Shown here: piece after piece, positions 61,405 to 64,000 of the stretch
How positions within the stretch are numbered: the stretch's first letter is position 1
Layout of the letters: every line of letters begins with the position of its first letter
Origin: Cyclina sinensis
Lineage: Eukaryota; Mollusca; Bivalvia; Venerida; Veneridae
Direction of reading: 5' to 3'
Assembly: GCA_012932295.1 (NCBI GenBank)
Contig: JAAONU010000019.1
Span: forward strand, 30,915,913-30,979,912
Length of the DNA stretch: 64,000 nt
Position numbers and translations under genes: made by a program
Notes under the pieces: generated by a model
What the model was told of the DNA's origin: nothing
The model's database searches: none
What the model saw: the letters and a program-made list of their open reading frames with translations, nothing else

Positions 61405-64000
61405 GCAATAACGGTTTAAAAATTGTGGGTTCGCTTTAATTTCATTCCATAACAAACGCATCTAAATAATAAATTTTTGTGAATTTTATGACACAAAACA
61501 AATCGCAATATTCTAAATTCTTTTCAGATTCAAAAGCCTGAACTGCCTTTTCTGGGTACATTCATATAAAACATCCTAAGCTTGCTGACTCTTGCTGTTA
61601 CACATTGTGAGATACGATAGTCAATGACCACAACATACATTTAGTGGATGCATCCATGCGAAAAACCCCATGTGCAAAATTTGATATACTGTTCAGTATT
61701 TCTGTTGAGTTTTATGGCTCTGACTTTTACATACTAAGAGAAATGCGCGACAAAAATGTATAAAGGGCCATAACTCAGCATCCAAAAGGTACATGCATAT
61801 GAAAAAGTCTAGCTGCACAACTTTACAAGCTGCATAACTTTTCTAAGTAGGTATGTGACTCTTGCTTCTATACAAAATACACAAAATAAATGTTGACGAA
61901 CATATAAAGAGAAATGACATTTCATCTTCATAAAATGTTCAATTTGACCACTTGCTCGTATCATACTGTGAGTTGCTATTATTTATGATTCAATAACCAC
62001 CTCTCAGCTGATGGTCCCCATATGAAGATGGCTCCGTCATCGTTGATTTCTGCTCGTTGTTTTAACAGAAGAAAGTCGAACTTCTTAACACAGTTCGATC
62101 ACTTTTGTTTCTAACGATCTAACTAGAATATGTAACCATTGATTAAAACCGAATTTTTATACTTATTATATAAGTATTTTTCTATGTACGGTGGAAGATT
62201 TGGCTGCAATTTGTTCTGTCCTGTTGGCGGTGTGACACCACGACAGAGCGACAAATGTAGCATTTGTCAAAGAGGCGAGCTCATTTATCATTCCGTCATG
62301 TTGTCACCCCACCTGTTTATCTATTTAGTTTTGTTTCAGTAAGCTTATAACTTGATGATTATTTTCGTTCTTCCGTATTTAAAGGCTGGAGCTTCAGCGC
62401 GCCGTTATCAAAACAATTCATCTTCTTTTCGTTATGAATTCAGTTCAATTCACAATGGCTGTAGCGGCAGTTCTACTAGACATTACTAAGTTGACAAGGC
62501 TGTTGTCGTGCTTAAGATGACAATTTATATTTAACCATGAAGAATTTTACCCAAAAATAACATATAAGTATTTAAACTATTTAAAACCTTACCCTTAACT
62601 ATTTAACATACTGCCCAAAACTTCATTAAAATGTTTACTTAAGTTAAAAGACGTGAAATCGTTGCCCTTGCTTTAAAATGATATGGCTGCGCTAATTTAT
62701 TTCAAACCTTAACATTCCCTCTTTATCAAAACCCAATTACTTTTCTTACAAAGTTGCGACGAAATTAAATGTGTCAGCAGAGTGATATTTATAATTTTGT
62801 TTCTGTACTTTATGCATGTTTAGGTACGGGTCCCAAATGATTAGGTATTATCAGGAGATAGTTATCTAGCCAATATCCAGTAAAGGAGAAGAACTGAATT
62901 CCACTTTTTTTATCAACTGAATCATTCCCTATGTATTGCCCGGAGGCCTATTTGCACAATAACTTTTGATATTTGCACAATAACTATTGATATGCTACGA
63001 CATGATACCCAAGTCCTATGGTATACGATACTATTTTCTTGATATGATTACATCTGTAATATTTCATTTATCCCATTACCTCGTCTTTCTATATATTTAG
63101 AAAGGATATTTGTGCAAAGAAGACAATCAACAGCTTTGTATCCTACTTTCGAACCGCCAAATTTTTACATTTTAGACAATGCGGAAGTTATGTGGCCTAA
63201 TCTGTAAGCAAAGAATTGGTCTTTGGTGGATTGAGATAAACTTCAAAATGTAACGTTCTAATTCTATATATGACTTACGAGTGCTTTATTACAGAAACAG
63301 GTTATATTTTGCTTTTGTTTTTACCGAGTAACGATGTTTTACAGAGGAAACAAGCTCTAACAGCAAAAACATTATGCCCTTCTTGCTTTATAGTCTGGAG
63401 GCTTCTGATCATTCAGTAAAATTTCTGTGAAGTTTTGAAGGTTGCTTAATTGACCTTTTGCTAAGATCGGTTTTCGGACATGTGACCTTGGTCGTCCCCG
63501 ACTATTGCGAAAAGCTGGAAATCTGCTAACTGCTTCTCAGTCGCCGCACGATTTAACACCATCGACAATTTATATTCACAATACTCAAAATATAACTTTC
63601 AAGTTGCTGTTGACACCTTTTCGTGCATTTATTTATTTATTGGCTAAGATATATCATGAAAAAAAGACTCCATTTTCCACATTAAACTTAAGTAATATTA
63701 CCTTTTATGTCTATTCTTTGTAAATATGACTGCCACTAAAGCTGTATCAGTTGTGATTTTTAATTTTGACTTCATAGCCTGTTTTAAAGAATAAATTTCC
63801 TCTGTGTGTGTTTATATTTCATGAAAAATAAAAATTATTTGCCTAAGCAAAATATCAAAAGGCTTAAAACAGATATTTGGGAATTTTGCTTACTTTATGT
63901 ATTGATAAAAAGCTTTGTTTTTTCTTATTTCTTGAAAGCTTATTTTATCTTACAGTGGCTAAGACAAAAGGGATCGATTGAATGTTTTCCTACGAATAAA
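61405..64000. other. gene-poor right end of the window
   Basis: I see no exon with convincing splice sites. About 61540-62060 is a decayed repeat with GGGCCATAACTC-type and GCTGCACAACTTT motifs. The ORFs at 62139-62342 and 63505-63723 lack coding character. Confidence 0.4.

Noticed and set aside
62139..62342. 67-codon ORF with cysteines (CNLFCPVGG..., CSICQRGE)
   Set aside because: Zinc-finger-like at first sight, but the spacing fits no known finger and there are no splice sites or conserved flanks.

Overview
The window is animal nuclear DNA. Its protein genes are split into many short exons with GT-AG introns, the intergenic and intronic sequence is AT-rich, polyadenylation signals are of the AATAAA type, and much of the non-coding sequence is eukaryotic mobile elements (hAT, mariner, hairpin-ended Helitron-like elements, tRNA-derived SINEs, satellites). 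The repeat types and the divergence of the proteins suggest a marine mollusc, most likely a bivalve. That assignment is an inference, not something read directly. There is no bacterial, organellar or CRISPR sequence.

Layout. (1) 1907-17502, plus strand: an 18-coding-exon gene for a 795-residue protein with a Nudix-like N-terminal region, EF-hands and a complete PPP-type Ser/Thr phosphatase domain; a hAT element with a perfect 8-bp target duplication sits in its third intron. (2) 19779-25647: convergent intergenic DNA and a possible 3' UTR, built mostly of repeats. (3) 25927-39234, minus strand: a 13-coding-exon AKAP10 (D-AKAP2) orthologue with two RGS regions and a C-terminal PKA-binding helix; several introns are almost entirely repeat elements ending in strong hairpins. 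(4) 41461-44432: a Helitron-like element, a SINE and a second hAT-type element with a perfect 8-bp duplication. (5) 45512-47879, minus strand: a secreted cysteine-rich protein with an IL-17-like core and a long hydrophilic tail. (6) 48693-50650: an inverted-repeat element and a 75-bp satellite. (7) 51916-60874, plus strand: a TATA-driven gene for a small secreted Asn/Trp/Met heptad-repeat protein ending in a basic Tyr-Gly-Arg tail, with an unrecognised 72-codon ORF inside its last intron. (8) 60875-64000: no gene found, but a 44-bp near-perfect hairpin at 61303-61404.

The phosphatase gene (Ca-sensing by domain content) and AKAP10 (PKA anchoring) lie tail to tail. Both belong to phospho-signalling, but nothing shows that they work together. 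The most novel items are the Nudix-like/EF-hand/phosphatase fusion, the Asn-rich heptad protein with its possible retained-intron isoform, the IL-17-like protein with its long tail, and the family of elements that share termini but not interiors. All exon joins were read by hand from splice sites, reading phase and protein similarity; no transcript evidence was available.
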